Assembly (NCBI GenBank): GCA_964564325.1
Contig: CAZMBD010000010.1
Location: 1 to 30,927 of the forward strand
From: JAAZMA01 sp964564325
Lineage (GTDB): Bacteria > Bacillota > Clostridia > Tissierellales > Tepidimicrobiaceae
Direction of reading: 5' to 3'
Length of the DNA: 30,927 nt
The translations under genes were made by a program, and so were the position numbers. This document shows, in pieces, positions 1-9,500 of this stretch. Below the pieces are notes generated by a model. The model searched no databases. It was not told the origin of the DNA and saw only the letters and a program-made list of their open reading frames with translations. The first letter of the stretch is position 1, and every line of letters starts with the position of its first letter.

Positions 1-89
1 TATTATTACCATTTTATATATTATCATAAATAGATAAAATTAGGAAATATTAATTTCAAACGAAAGTACCTGTCCCTAATGTTTGTGCT

Positions 90-116
90 AAATGAAAGGT
101 GTTGTTCCTTTCATTT
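90..116. repeat. Hairpin of uncertain role
   Basis: A perfect 10-bp inverted repeat (AAATGAAAGG at 90-99, CCTTTCATTT at 107-116) with a 7-nt loop. No T-run follows on either strand, so it is not a convincing intrinsic terminator. It may belong to the 3' end of a gene lying left of the window. Nothing coding is recognisable in 1-120. Confidence 0.4.
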
Positions 117-120
117 GGAC

Positions 121-149
121 TTGACAAGCTCCCATAAAAACTATATAAT
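121..149 (+). promoter_or_regulatory. Consensus sigma-A promoter of the riboswitch leader
   Basis: TTGACA at 121-126 and TATAAT at 144-149 are separated by exactly 17 bp, a perfect housekeeping promoter. Transcription should begin near 156, just before the riboswitch P1 stem. Confidence 0.85.
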
Positions 150-157
150 TCCATATA

Positions 158-247
158 TTAGAGGGAGTAACTTTCCTTTGTGGAATCAAAGTCGTCATCA
201 CGGATAATACCCGGCTTTGGTGGCAAATTTGCTTAGTGAGACTCTAA
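158..247 (+). ncRNA. yybP-ykoY (Mn2+) riboswitch aptamer
   Basis: The leader carries the conserved GGGAGTA loop (163-169), a GTCGTCA...ACG helix (191-202), and the second conserved block CCGGCTTTGG...GCTTAGTGAGAC. These match the yybP-ykoY family, known as a Mn2+ sensor. The closing helix P1 is TTAGAG (158-163) with CTCTAA (242-247). The 3' strand of P1 is also the 5' strand of the following terminator, so a folded, metal-bound aptamer would block termination and switch the gene on. The family call rests on motif recognition; the overlap of the two helices is seen directly. Confidence 0.8.
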
Positions 248-285
248 GATTTATTTCCCATGGAATAAATCTTAGAGTCTTTTTT
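240..285 (+). terminator. Riboswitch-controlled terminator
   Basis: A 16-bp perfect stem (240-255 with 264-279), loop TCCCATGG, followed by a T-run at 280-285. It shares CTCTAA with the riboswitch P1 helix and is therefore the expression platform of the leader. Confidence 0.85.
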
Positions 286-326
286 ATTGCCATTGGGAAA
301 ACTTAAATACAGAAAGGAGAAATGTT

Positions 327-1334
327 ATGGAAGAGATTCTTTATGCTACTCTTACTGATTTACCTACATGGATTTTATTAGTAATCATTGCTGTTTCTTT
401 ATATGTATTGGGTAAGGGTGCAGATATTTTAGTGGATGAGGCAGTTAAATTGTCTGTACGTTGGGGTGTTCCAAAATTAGTTATTGGGGCTACTATTGTA
501 AGTTTGGGAACTACATTACCTGAAGCTACAGTTTCAGTAATGGCTGCAGTTAAGGGTAATCCAGATTTGGCACTAGGAAATGCTATTGGCTCCATTATTG
601 CAAATACTGCTTTAATTATTGGCCTTGCAGCAATAATAGGTAGATTACCTGCAGATAAAAAATCGGTAAAAAGACAAGGTAATATTCAAATACTAGCAGC
701 AGTATTATTAAGTATTATGGCATTACCTTTTTTCTCAAAAGCTGAAACTGGGATAATCACTCAAAAAATGGGCATTGGACTTGTAATACTCCTAATTATA
801 TATATAATAGGAAGTATTCAATCTGCAAGAAATTCTAGTAATGAAAATTCCAACAATAATAGTGGGGAAGAACAATCGGGGATTTTGATAATCATTAAAT
901 TAGCATTAGGCATAGCCCTTGTGATTTTGTCCTCAAAAGTTTTGATTCCTACTGTGGAAATTACTGCAATTCGTGTAGGAGTTCCACAAAGCGTAATAGC
1001 AGCTACATTAGTAGCATTCGGTACATCTTTACCAGAACTTATAACAGCCATAACAGCTGTAAGACACGGCCATGGAGAATTGGCAGTGGGAAATATTATA
1101 GGAGCAGATATACTTAATATATTATTTGTTATAGGTAGTGCAGCAGCTGTAACTAAAGAAGGTTTAGTAGTACCATCTAATTTTTATATATTAGATATAC
1201 CAGTAATGTTAATTGTATTAGTAGCTTTTAATATTTTTGCTAGAAATAAAGATGGTATTATAAATAAATTGGAAGGATTGTTTTTAGTTGGGATATATAT
1301 AATATATTTGGTGATGAGTTATATTATGATTTAG
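327..1334 (+). CDS. CaCA-family cation antiporter (Na+/Ca2+ exchanger type)
   Basis: A 335-residue integral membrane protein of the K+-dependent Na+/Ca2+ exchanger (YrbG-like) family. It contains two inverted alpha repeats: residues ~30-95 hold GATIVSLGTTLPE and GNAIGSIIANT, and ~225-290 hold AATLVAFGTSLPE and GNIIGADILN. The acidic residue in each TxLPE motif and the GN(A/I)IG motif form the cation site in this family. A hydrophilic Asn/Ser-rich linker (~165-180) joins the halves. AAAGGAG lies 7 nt before the ATG. The yybP-ykoY leader implies induction by excess Mn2+, so it probably exports Mn2+ (or Ca2+ and Mn2+); substrate is inferred from the riboswitch, not from the protein. Confidence 0.88.
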   Translation: MEEILYATLTDLPTWILLVIIAVSLYVLGKGADILVDEAVKLSVRWGVPKLVIGATIVSLGTTLPEATVSVMAAVKGNPDLALGNAIGSIIANTALIIGLAAIIGRLPADKKSVKRQGNIQILAAVLLSIMALPFFSKAETGIITQKMGIGLVILLIIYIIGSIQSARNSSNENSNNNSGEEQSGILIIIKLALGIALVILSSKVLIPTVEITAIRVGVPQSVIAATLVAFGTSLPELITAITAVRHGHGELAVGNIIGADILNILFVIGSAAAVTKEGLVVPSNFYILDIPVMLIVLVAFNIFARNKDGIINKLEGLFLVGIYIIYLVMSYIMI

Positions 1335-1343
1335 ATATAAAGT

Positions 1344-1371
1344 AAAGCAGCCTATTAAGGCTGCTTTAAAA
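1344..1371. terminator. Bidirectional terminator between convergent genes
   Basis: AAAGCAGCC (1344-1352) pairs with GGCTGCTTT (1359-1367) around the loop TATTAA. T-rich on the + strand after the stem and, read on the minus strand, followed by TACTTTAT. It separates the antiporter from the converging ddh gene. Confidence 0.7.
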
Positions 1372-2346
1372 CTATAAAAATTCTTTCCTTAAATCTTCAC
1401 CAGACTTAGGAGACAGATAAGCTAGTGGAATATCAAATACTGTAAAGGCACCTTTTTTACCTTCTTGACTTAATCTATATACTGCTCTAGCAAAGGTTAT
1501 AAGTACTGTAGATGCAAACTCTGGATTACTTTCTAATTCCAAGCTAAATTCCATTCTTTGTTTATGATTATTTCCATTAATATCTGTAGATATTACAAAA
1601 CCACCATGGGGCATTTTAGAATGATTTTTTTTCAACTCTTCTTCAGTTATAAAATGCACAGTAGTATCATATTCTAAAAAATAATTTGGCATAGATTTAA
1701 TTTCTTTTTCTATTCTATCTTTATCTTTAATATCGCAGGGTACTACATAGCAAACCCTCTTATGTTTATCTCCGTTAGTAAGTTTAGGAGTTTTTCCAGC
1801 CCTTACTTCATTCATAGCTTCCTCAGAAGGTATAGTGTATTGAATAGCATTTTTAACTCCTTCAATTTTTTTAATAGCATCAGAATGACCTTGACTTACA
1901 CCTTTTCCCCAGAAAGTATAGAAATTTCCTTTAGGAAATATTGCTTGACCCAAAAGTCTATTCATAGAAAACAATCCTGGATCCCAACCAGCTGAGATAA
2001 GGCTTACTTTACCTCCTTCTTTTGCTATTTTGTCCATGGCTTCAAAATATTTGGGAATATTTCCATGATTGTCATAGCTATCTACAGTATTAAAATAATT
2101 AGCTAGTTTAGGGCCTTGCTCTGGCAAATCTTTTGCAGAACCGCCACATAAAATCATTACATCTATTTTATCTTGGTATTCTAAAATTTTAGAGATATGT
2201 ATAATATTTGAAATTGAATCTATATCAGATATATCTCTTCTAGTAAAAATCCCTACTAATTGAAAATCAGGATTATTCCTTAATGCCAATTCGGCCCCTT
2301 TGCCTAAATTGCCATATCCAACTATTCCTACTCGTATTTTACTCAT
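1372..2346 (-). CDS. ddh: meso-Diaminopimelate D-dehydrogenase
   Basis: A 324-residue NADP-dependent enzyme of the lysine/cell-wall pathway that interconverts L-tetrahydrodipicolinate and meso-diaminopimelate in one step. The N-terminus has the Rossmann motif VGIVGYGNLGKG (residues ~6-17) followed by the NADP-selective TRRD segment (~35-38). The central DNHGNIP, SAGWDPGLFS and FWGKGVSQGHSDA segments are typical of the family and include substrate-contacting residues; the length fits the usual ~325. On the minus strand AGGAGTGG stands 5 nt before the ATG. It stands alone, convergent with the antiporter. It implies meso-DAP peptidoglycan and/or lysine synthesis through the dehydrogenase variant. 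Confidence 0.93.
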   Translation of the reverse strand: MSKIRVGIVGYGNLGKGAELALRNNPDFQLVGIFTRRDISDIDSISNIIHISKILEYQDKIDVMILCGGSAKDLPEQGPKLANYFNTVDSYDNHGNIPKYFEAMDKIAKEGGKVSLISAGWDPGLFSMNRLLGQAIFPKGNFYTFWGKGVSQGHSDAIKKIEGVKNAIQYTIPSEEAMNEVRAGKTPKLTNGDKHKRVCYVVPCDIKDKDRIEKEIKSMPNYFLEYDTTVHFITEEELKKNHSKMPHGGFVISTDINGNNHKQRMEFSLELESNPEFASTVLITFARAVYRLSQEGKKGAFTVFDIPLAYLSPKSGEDLRKEFL

Positions 2347-2437
2347 ATCACCACTCCTAGTCCAAATAATTCTATATTTTCATTATAAATAGTTTAGCAT
2401 AATCTATTCTATTTATCCATTTTTAATTTTTAAAACA

Positions 2438-2466
2438 TTTACATTATTAGTTATTAGGTGTATAAT
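2438..2466 (+). promoter_or_regulatory. Sigma-A promoter of the Na/Pi transporter gene
   Basis: TTTACA (2438-2443), a 17-bp spacer, and TATAAT (2461-2466). The predicted start of transcription (~2473) is only about 5 nt before an upstream in-frame ATG at 2478, supporting the use of the later ATG at 2517. Confidence 0.75.
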
Positions 2467-2516
2467 TCAATTGGGCTATGTCTATATTTATCGTAATTTG
2501 CATTGGAGGATACTAT

Positions 2517-4169
2517 ATGAAAGAACTGATATTTGGATTAATTGGTGGAACAGCTCTTTTAATGTATGGCGTAAATTTAATGGGGGAAGGTTTGGAAAGA
2601 GCTTCAGGGGAAACTATGAAGAAGATATTAACAGTCTTAACTGGGAAGGTATGGTCTGCTTTTCTTGTAGGTATATTTGTAACTGCAGTGGTTCAAAGTA
2701 GTACTGCAGTTACTGTATTGACTGTTGGATTTGTAAATTCTGGCCTTATGAAATTACCTCAGGCTGTTGGTATTATTTATGGTGCCAATATAGGAACTAC
2801 TATAACAGCTCAGCTTATGGCTTTTAGTTTTAAATTTAAGTTGACAGATATAGCACTTCCAGTACTTGGTATAGGTTTTGCTATAAATAATATTGCTAAA
2901 AATAGAAAACTTAAATATATAGGTCAGTCATTAATGGGCTTTGGAATGATGTTTTTAGGACTTAAAATATTAAATAATGGGGTACCCTATATGCAAGAAT
3001 CAAAAATCTTGCGACGTTTCTTCATGGATTATGCATCTATACCAATAGTAGGTATTTTTTTAGGTGCATTTGCCACTGCTATGGTGCATAGTTCTGCGGC
3101 TACTATTGGGCTTGTAATGGTACTTAGCAAAGCTGGTTTATTAGATTTACAATCTGCAATTACTATTATGTTAGGGGACAATATAGGGACTTGTTTAACA
3201 GCACAATTAGCTAGTATGACAGGAAACATTAATGCTAGAAGAACTGCTTGGGCACATACTTTCTATAATTTATTTGGAATCATATTAACTGGCTTATTAT
3301 TACCTATTTTTATGAAAGTAGTAGTGGCAGCTACTGATTTATTGCATCCCACTAAGGCAGATATTTCAGTATATATTGCTAATTCCCATACATTATTTAA
3401 TTCGATTAATGCTCTAATATTTTTACCTTTGACAAATTACTATGTAAAATTCTTAGAAAAGGCAATTAAACCAAAGGATGAGGCACATAGGGAAAAAGTA
3501 TATTTGGATAAATTATTATTAGACACACCAGTAGCAGCATTACAGGCAGCTAGAAGTGAATTAATTAGAGGTATAGAAATTTTAAAAGAAATGATATTAG
3601 ATGTAATGGAGATTGTTTATTCTAATGATATGAAGAAGATGGCAGATATATCTGATAGAGAAGAGACTATAAATTATATGCAAAAAGATTTATCAAAATA
3701 TATAGTTCAATTATCTAGGCGAAAGCTTACTGAAAGTCAATCTATAGTTGTTCCTGCCATTATAACTAGTGTGAACAATATTGAAAGATCAGGAGATAGA
3801 GTTATAGAAATAGCCTCCCTATCTAAAAAGAAAGTGGATGGGGAATTAAGTTTTACTGAAGATGCAATTAGTGAATTAAAGGAAATAGAAGATACTTTAT
3901 TACAAATGCTTGATTATACTATAATTAGTTTAAAGGAACCAAATGCTGAAGTAGTGGAAAAAATGGTAGAATTGGAAAATCAATTAGATGATATATCTGA
4001 AAAATTCCAAGAAAATCATATAAAAAGATTAAATGAAGGTACTTGTAATGTAGATTCTGGTGTATTATTTATAGACATGATTGGACATTTAGAGAGAATC
4101 GGAGACCATGTATACAAAATATCCATGATGACTAAAGACGAATTATTTGGGAAAAAGAGAAATATATAA
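2517..4169 (+). CDS. Na/Pi cotransporter family protein with C-terminal PhoU domain
   Basis: A 550-residue membrane protein. The N-terminal ~310 residues contain the two repeats of the PF02690 Na/Pi cotransporter fold, with the QSSTA motif (VVQSSTAVTVLTVG) and its partner VHSSAATIGLVM, plus GANIGTT and GDNIGTC loops. The C-terminal ~200 residues are helical and PhoU-like (paired ER-GD segments: NIERSGDR and HLERIGDH). The start is placed at ATG 2517 because GGAGG sits at 2505-2509; an in-frame ATG at 2478 has no ribosome site. Likely role: Na+-driven inorganic phosphate uptake, with the PhoU domain regulating. The gene is monocistronic, followed by a new promoter and the cobalamin leader. Confidence 0.87.
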   Translation: MKELIFGLIGGTALLMYGVNLMGEGLERASGETMKKILTVLTGKVWSAFLVGIFVTAVVQSSTAVTVLTVGFVNSGLMKLPQAVGIIYGANIGTTITAQLMAFSFKFKLTDIALPVLGIGFAINNIAKNRKLKYIGQSLMGFGMMFLGLKILNNGVPYMQESKILRRFFMDYASIPIVGIFLGAFATAMVHSSAATIGLVMVLSKAGLLDLQSAITIMLGDNIGTCLTAQLASMTGNINARRTAWAHTFYNLFGIILTGLLLPIFMKVVVAATDLLHPTKADISVYIANSHTLFNSINALIFLPLTNYYVKFLEKAIKPKDEAHREKVYLDKLLLDTPVAALQAARSELIRGIEILKEMILDVMEIVYSNDMKKMADISDREETINYMQKDLSKYIVQLSRRKLTESQSIVVPAIITSVNNIERSGDRVIEIASLSKKKVDGELSFTEDAISELKEIEDTLLQMLDYTIISLKEPNAEVVEKMVELENQLDDISEKFQENHIKRLNEGTCNVDSGVLFIDMIGHLERIGDHVYKISMMTKDELFGKKRNI

Positions 4170-4171
4170 GC

Positions 4172-4200
4172 TTGTATAATTTAGATATATCTAGTATAAT
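4172..4200 (+). promoter_or_regulatory. Sigma-A promoter of the cobalamin leader
   Basis: TTGTAT (4172-4177), 17-bp spacer, TATAAT (4195-4200), about 20 nt upstream of the riboswitch P1 helix. Confidence 0.65.
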
Positions 4201-4221
4201 TATCAATGAAAATTAAATATG

Positions 4222-4381
4222 TAAAATAGGTTCTATAAATTTATAGATTAAAGGGGAAGTTGGGTGAAAATCCCACACGGTCCCGCCGCTGTAAAAGTGG
4301 AGTCTTTTTCTACTAGCCACTGGGAAACTGGGAAGGCTGAAAAAGGCAATGATACTTAAGTCAGAATACCTGCCTATTTTA
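4222..4381 (+). ncRNA. Cobalamin (adenosylcobalamin-type) riboswitch aptamer
   Basis: The conserved core is clear: GGGAAGTTGGGTGAAAATCC, then CACGGTCCCGCCGCTGTA, GCCACTGGGAAACTGGGAAGGC and AAGTCAGAATACCTGCC. The outer helix P1 pairs AAAATAGG (4223-4230) with CCTATTTT (4373-4380). The riboswitch family is well established to repress cobalamin synthesis and uptake genes when the cofactor is plentiful, and every gene in the downstream operon that can be named fits that. Confidence 0.95.
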
Positions 4382-4394
4382 TAGCAAGTTAGAC

Positions 4395-4493
4395 TCTACG
4401 GAGGATGGAGATAAGTGCGCTATATTAGAAGTTTTTTAAATTGAATAAAAACTTCCATACCGTAGATTGTATTGTGTATGGAAGTTTTTTTAT
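4395..4493 (+). terminator. Cobalamin riboswitch expression platform and terminator
   Basis: A 14-bp terminator stem pairs 4447-4460 with 4476-4489 and runs into a T-tract. A competing antiterminator can form between TCTACGG (4395-4401) and CCGTAGA (4460-4466), which lies in the terminator loop side. This gives a transcription-attenuation switch before the operon. Confidence 0.8.
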
Positions 4494-4516
4494 TTGGCAA
4501 GAAAGGATGATGTTAG

Positions 4517-5569
4517 ATGAAACAAAGACGATTATTATGTATCGTATTCATAATTATTATGACTATGAGTATTACAGGATGTGGTAAAAGCACAGGAGTA
4601 GGAGGATTAGCCAATACAAAGGCATCCAATAAGGTTGGAGAAGGAGAAACTCCTATATTAGTAGAAGGAGATAAATATCCATTAACTATCCAAGATTTTT
4701 TAAAGGAAGAGACTGTTTTAGAAAGTAAACCAGAAAAGGTAGCAGTATTATCAGGAACACCTCTTAATATTTGGTATGACCTAGGAGGAAAGTCTGTATG
4801 TACTTCTGATGTATCAGATAATGTGAAATTAATACCTGAATATGAAGAGGAAATAAAAGGGCTTCCTAAAATAGGACCAGTTTATAATATAGATATAGAG
4901 GCAGTTATATCGCATAAACCTGATTTAATAATAGCTCAAATAGGAACCCAAACTTCCCAAGCTAAAAAGCTTAAAGATATGGGTTTTAATGTAATTACTA
5001 CACATATAAGAGGATATGACGATGTAATTGCAACCTATAGGGCCTTTGGGAAAATCCTAGATGAAGAAGAAAATGCAGAAGAAAAAATAGAAAAACTAGA
5101 AACTGAAAAAGAAGAAATTGTATCTAAATTACCAAAGGAAAATAAATCTTTGGTTATATTATATGTAACTTCTAACACCCTTTCAGTAAAACTAGATCAA
5201 AGTATAGCAGGTGATGTGGCAAAAATTTTAAACTTAGAAAATATTGCATCTGATTTGCCTCCAGATACTATTGGTTCTGAGACTACACCTTTAGATATAG
5301 AATATATAGTTGAAAAAGATCCAGATTATGTTCTGGTTACATCTATGATTTCTAGCAATGAAGCTGCTATAAAGACCATGGAAGAAGAATTTGCCAACAA
5401 TCCAGTATGGAAAGGAGTAAATGCTGTTACAGAGGGTAGGGTAGTTTATTTGCCACAAGAATACTTTTTGTTTAATGCAGGTCCATATTATGGGGAGGCC
5501 ATAGAATATATGGCTAGAAGTGTATATCCAGAGATATATGGAGAGGTAGATGGTTGGTATGGAGACTAA
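4517..5569 (+). CDS. btuF: ABC transporter substrate-binding lipoprotein, cobalamin/iron-complex type
   Basis: A 350-residue lipoprotein. Residues 1-22 form a signal peptide ending in a lipobox (SITGC), so the mature protein is lipid-anchored outside the membrane. The body is a class III (PF01497) binding protein with the typical two lobes joined by a long helix; an Arg/Lys/Glu-rich helix at ~185-215 is this backbone helix. AAAGGATG precedes the ATG. It is the first gene behind the cobalamin riboswitch, so corrinoid binding is favoured over siderophore binding; the protein sequence alone cannot decide. It overlaps the permease gene by about 20 nt. Confidence 0.82.
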   Translation: MKQRRLLCIVFIIIMTMSITGCGKSTGVGGLANTKASNKVGEGETPILVEGDKYPLTIQDFLKEETVLESKPEKVAVLSGTPLNIWYDLGGKSVCTSDVSDNVKLIPEYEEEIKGLPKIGPVYNIDIEAVISHKPDLIIAQIGTQTSQAKKLKDMGFNVITTHIRGYDDVIATYRAFGKILDEEENAEEKIEKLETEKEEIVSKLPKENKSLVILYVTSNTLSVKLDQSIAGDVAKILNLENIASDLPPDTIGSETTPLDIEYIVEKDPDYVLVTSMISSNEAAIKTMEEEFANNPVWKGVNAVTEGRVVYLPQEYFLFNAGPYYGEAIEYMARSVYPEIYGEVDGWYGD

Positions 5570-6560
5570 TATTTCCATCAGAAATAGCAAGAAATTTAAA
5601 ATAGGATTTATAATTAGTCTAATAATACTTTTAATCATTGGATTTTTCTTGGGAAATGCTAAAGGTACTCTTAAGGTGGAAGTTAGTAGAATATTTGAAG
5701 TTATAATGAATGACGATGGTAGCCCTGAAAGAATGGCTATATGGAATATACGATTACCTAGGGTAATTTTAGCTGCTTTAGTAGGAGCTAATTTGGCCCT
5801 ATCTGGAGCTATATTACAAGGAGTGATGAATAATCCCTTGGCAGATCCAAGTATTATAGGTATAAGCAGTGGTGCAGGTCTTTTTGGCATAATAATACTA
5901 GTGATTATGCCTCAATATATAAGATTTGTTCCCATTGCTGCATTTATTGGAGCTATGTTTGCTGCAAGTATAATATATATTTTAGCTTGGAAGGATGGTA
6001 TACAGCCCACTCGGATTATCTTAGCTGGAGTTGCAGTTTCATCTTTATTTGGAGCTGCACTTTCTGGGATTCTAGTTTTTTATAGTGATAGGGTTCATGG
6101 AGCGCTGACTTTTATGAATGGAAGTTTATCTTCTAGATCTTGGCCAGAAGTTTGGACAATTCTCCCCTACACTATAATAGGATTAATTTTAGTAAATTTA
6201 TTTGCAGAAAAGCTAAATATTTTAATACTAGGAGATGATGTAGCAAGAGGACTAGGTTTAAATGTAGAAGTTACTAGACTTGGTTTTACAGCTTTAGCTG
6301 CCTTATTAGCAGCATCAGCAGTATCAGTAGTAGGACTCTTAGGTTTTGTAGGGCTAATTGTTCCTCATACTGTAAGGCTTATAATAGGAAATGATTATAA
6401 ATATATGTTTCCAGCATCAGCTTTATTAGGTTCAGTTCTTTTAATATTTAGTGATACTTTTGCAAGAACTGCCTTTAGTCCCACAGAAATTCCAGTAGGT
6501 ATTGTAATGGCAATTATAGGAGCACCTTTTTTCTTGTACTTACTTAGAAAACAAAGATAA
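5550..6560 (+). CDS. btuC: FecCD/BtuC-family ABC transporter permease
   Basis: A 336-residue permease with about ten hydrophobic segments. Family landmarks are NLALSGAILQGVMNNPLADP (~80-100), GAGLFG, and the cytoplasmic coupling region GLLGFVGLIVPHTVR (~268-283). Two in-frame ATGs (5550 and 5559) follow GGAGAGG at 5540-5546; spacing is 3 and 12 nt, so the exact start is uncertain. Either start overlaps the end of the binding-protein gene, implying translational coupling. The usual ATPase (BtuD/FecE type) that should follow is absent; the next gene is cobN. Confidence 0.86.
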   Translation: MVGMETNISIRNSKKFKIGFIISLIILLIIGFFLGNAKGTLKVEVSRIFEVIMNDDGSPERMAIWNIRLPRVILAALVGANLALSGAILQGVMNNPLADPSIIGISSGAGLFGIIILVIMPQYIRFVPIAAFIGAMFAASIIYILAWKDGIQPTRIILAGVAVSSLFGAALSGILVFYSDRVHGALTFMNGSLSSRSWPEVWTILPYTIIGLILVNLFAEKLNILILGDDVARGLGLNVEVTRLGFTALAALLAASAVSVVGLLGFVGLIVPHTVRLIIGNDYKYMFPASALLGSVLLIFSDTFARTAFSPTEIPVGIVMAIIGAPFFLYLLRKQR

Positions 6561-6575
6561 ATAGGAGGTGAGAAG

Positions 6576-9500
6576 ATGAAGATTAGCTTTATCACAGTAT
6601 CTCAACCAGCAATTAAAAACTTAATAAAATCTGAAAAAGAAATTAAAGAAAACTATCCTAATGCTTTAGACTTGAAAATTTATTATGCAATAGAAGAAAT
6701 GGAATATGAAAAAAGCATGGAAATGCTAAGAAATATAGAGGAGTCAGAAGCAGTATTTGTAGATCTTATGGGTAGTTCTACATCAGTTATAGCTAATGTA
6801 TATAGAGGTCTAGAAAAATGCAATGGTCATATAATTGTCTTTGGCAATGGAGGTAGAGAATATTTAAGATTAGGAGATTTTTCTTCTGAGGCCATGAAAT
6901 CTAGTAGCAAGAATAGTAAGAAAAAAATGGACATGGCTACAATTAAAAAGATGCAAAATACAGCAGAAAAATTAGGAAAAATAATGCCTGGCAAAATGCG
7001 AGATATGAGAAATTACTCTCTAATAATGAAATATTTCAAAGTAGCCGATAAGGAAAATATTTTAAATATGCTTTATTTAATTTTAAGAGAATATGGAAAT
7101 TTAAAATATTTACCTAAGCCATTACCACCAAGAGAAGTAGAAGGTGTATTTTTATGTGATCCTAAAGATATGATTTATTATAAGAATTTTGAAGAATATC
7201 AAAAGGAAAATCATTTTGATTACAATAAACCTCTAATAGCACTATTATATTATGGCCATATATATCCAACAGATACTTTCAATGCAGTAGCAGAAATTAA
7301 ATCTGGATTAGAAGAATTTGCAAATGTATTGCCCTTAGCCGTTTCATGTGACTTTTATGAATATGAAAAGGAATTTAGAAATTTATTATTAGAAAGTGCA
7401 CCTAAACCTGTAGATTTAATTATTAATCTTATGTCTTTTAGACTAGGTGCTGGGCCTATGGGTGGAGATTTTAATTCTGGCATACAATTATTAAAAGATA
7501 TTGATGTTCCATATATTCATCCATTTTTTATGTCTAGAAGAAGTGCTAAGGAATGGGAAGACTCTATACAAGGTTGCACTCCATCAGAAACTCTTATATC
7601 AGTAATGTTACCAGAATTAGATGGATGTATTGAAACTTATCCCATAGGTGCAATGAAACCTGTAAAACGCGATGAAGAATTTGATATTGCTATTGAGGAA
7701 ATAAAAGCAATAGATGAAAGATTAGACAAACTAAAAGCTAGGGCTAAAGCTCATATTAATTTAAGAAATAAAGAAAATAAAGACAAAAAAATAGCCATTA
7801 TAGGTTATAATTATCCACCTGGCGAATCTAATTTATTTGGTGGTGCATTTTTAGATACCTTTACTTCCATAGAAAATATATTAAAAGTTTTAAACGATGA
7901 AGGATATAATGTAAATCCTCTTACACAAGAAGAATTAATGAATGTATTCACTGCAGGTGGGGCAGTAAACTCTGGAAAATATGATGCTGATTTAGAAAAA
8001 ATGATACTTTATCCTGATGATAAATATACAGAAGAATTAAAAAGAAACAGAGATTATGAAGATATAATAAAAAAATGGGGAAATTCCCCTGGAAATATTA
8101 TGACTAGGAACAATAAATTTTTAATTCCTGGTACTATAGAAGGAAATGTATTTATAGGTCTTCAACCTTCTCGTGGCAGGGACTTAAATTCAAATGAATC
8201 CTATCATGATAAAAAAATGCCTCCACATCATCAATATATGGCATTTTATAAATGGCTTAAAGATGAATTTCAAGCGGATGCAATTATTCATGTAGGAACT
8301 CATGGTACATTAGAATTCTTAAAAGGCAAAGAATGTGGTATGAGTGGAGAATGTTATCCAGATAAGCTTTTATATGACATACCCCATATATACCTATATT
8401 ATGCTGGAAATCCTTCTGAAGCGACTATTGCTAAAAGGAGATCTCATGCTAATTTAGTAGGATATCAACCAACTGTATTTATACAGGGGGATTTGTATGG
8501 TGAGTATTCCAAATTAATGTCCATGATAGATAATTATCATCAGTCTTTGGCTATATCACCTGCAAGTAGTAAAGATATATTAGGAAATATCATGGAGAAA
8601 GCAGAAGAATTAAACTTACCGAGTGATTTACATGAAATGGAAGAAGAACTATATAGAATGAAAAGAAGTCTTGTTCCAAAGGGTCTTCATGTTTTTGGTA
8701 CAGGATATAATCTAAATGAAGGAAAAGAATATGCCAAAGGTTTGCTTAGATATAGTAGAAATGAAATTATAGCAATTAGAGAATTACTAGCTAGAGATAT
8801 AAATGAAAGTATAGATGAATTATTGGACAAAGGAGATTATAAAACAGTCCAAGAATTAGATCAAAAGGCAGATGAAATTTTTGACTATTATATGGAAAAT
8901 CGCCAATTAAAAGATAAATGTATTTCCAATAATAATAAGGAAGAATTGATTAAAACTCTAGAATATGGTATGGAAATATCTAAAAATGCCCAAGTAAATC
9001 ATGAAATAGAAGGTTTAATTAAAGTATTAGGCGGAAAGTACAATACAGCAAAACTTGCAGGAGATATATATAGACATCCAAATATTTTACCTACAGGCTA
9101 TAATTTATATCAATTTGATCCAAGACTTGTTCCTACTGAAGTAGCCTTCAAAAGAGGAAAGAAAATTGCCTCAAATACTATTAAGGCTTATAAAGAAGAG
9201 GAAGGTATCTATCCTAATTCTACAGCAGTAATACTTTGGGGATTGGAAACTTCTAGAACTCAAGGAGAAACTTTTTCTCAGATACTTTCTTATTTAGGTG
9301 TGAGAGTTGTTGGACTAGGAAGTCAATGGGAGCCAAAATATGAAATTATACCAATAGAAGAACTAGGTCGCCCAAGAATAGATGTAACAATAAATATATG
9401 TGGCTTCTTTAGAGATATGTATCCAAATCTTTTAGATGGTTTAAACGAATTGTTTGTAAAACTTTATGAACTAGATGAAACTGATGAACAAAATTACTTT

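Noticed and set aside
1..120. Fragment of a gene entering from the left edge
   Set aside because: No frame with coding character or family similarity was recognised; only a hairpin is supported.
2478..2516. Longer Na/Pi transporter reading frame from ATG 2478
   Set aside because: No ribosome site, and it would begin only about 5 nt after the predicted transcription start; GGAGG serves ATG 2517.
5291..5890. 199-codon open frame on the minus strand across the btuF/btuC junction
   Set aside because: It is antisense to two well-supported genes, has low-complexity composition and no recognisable domain.
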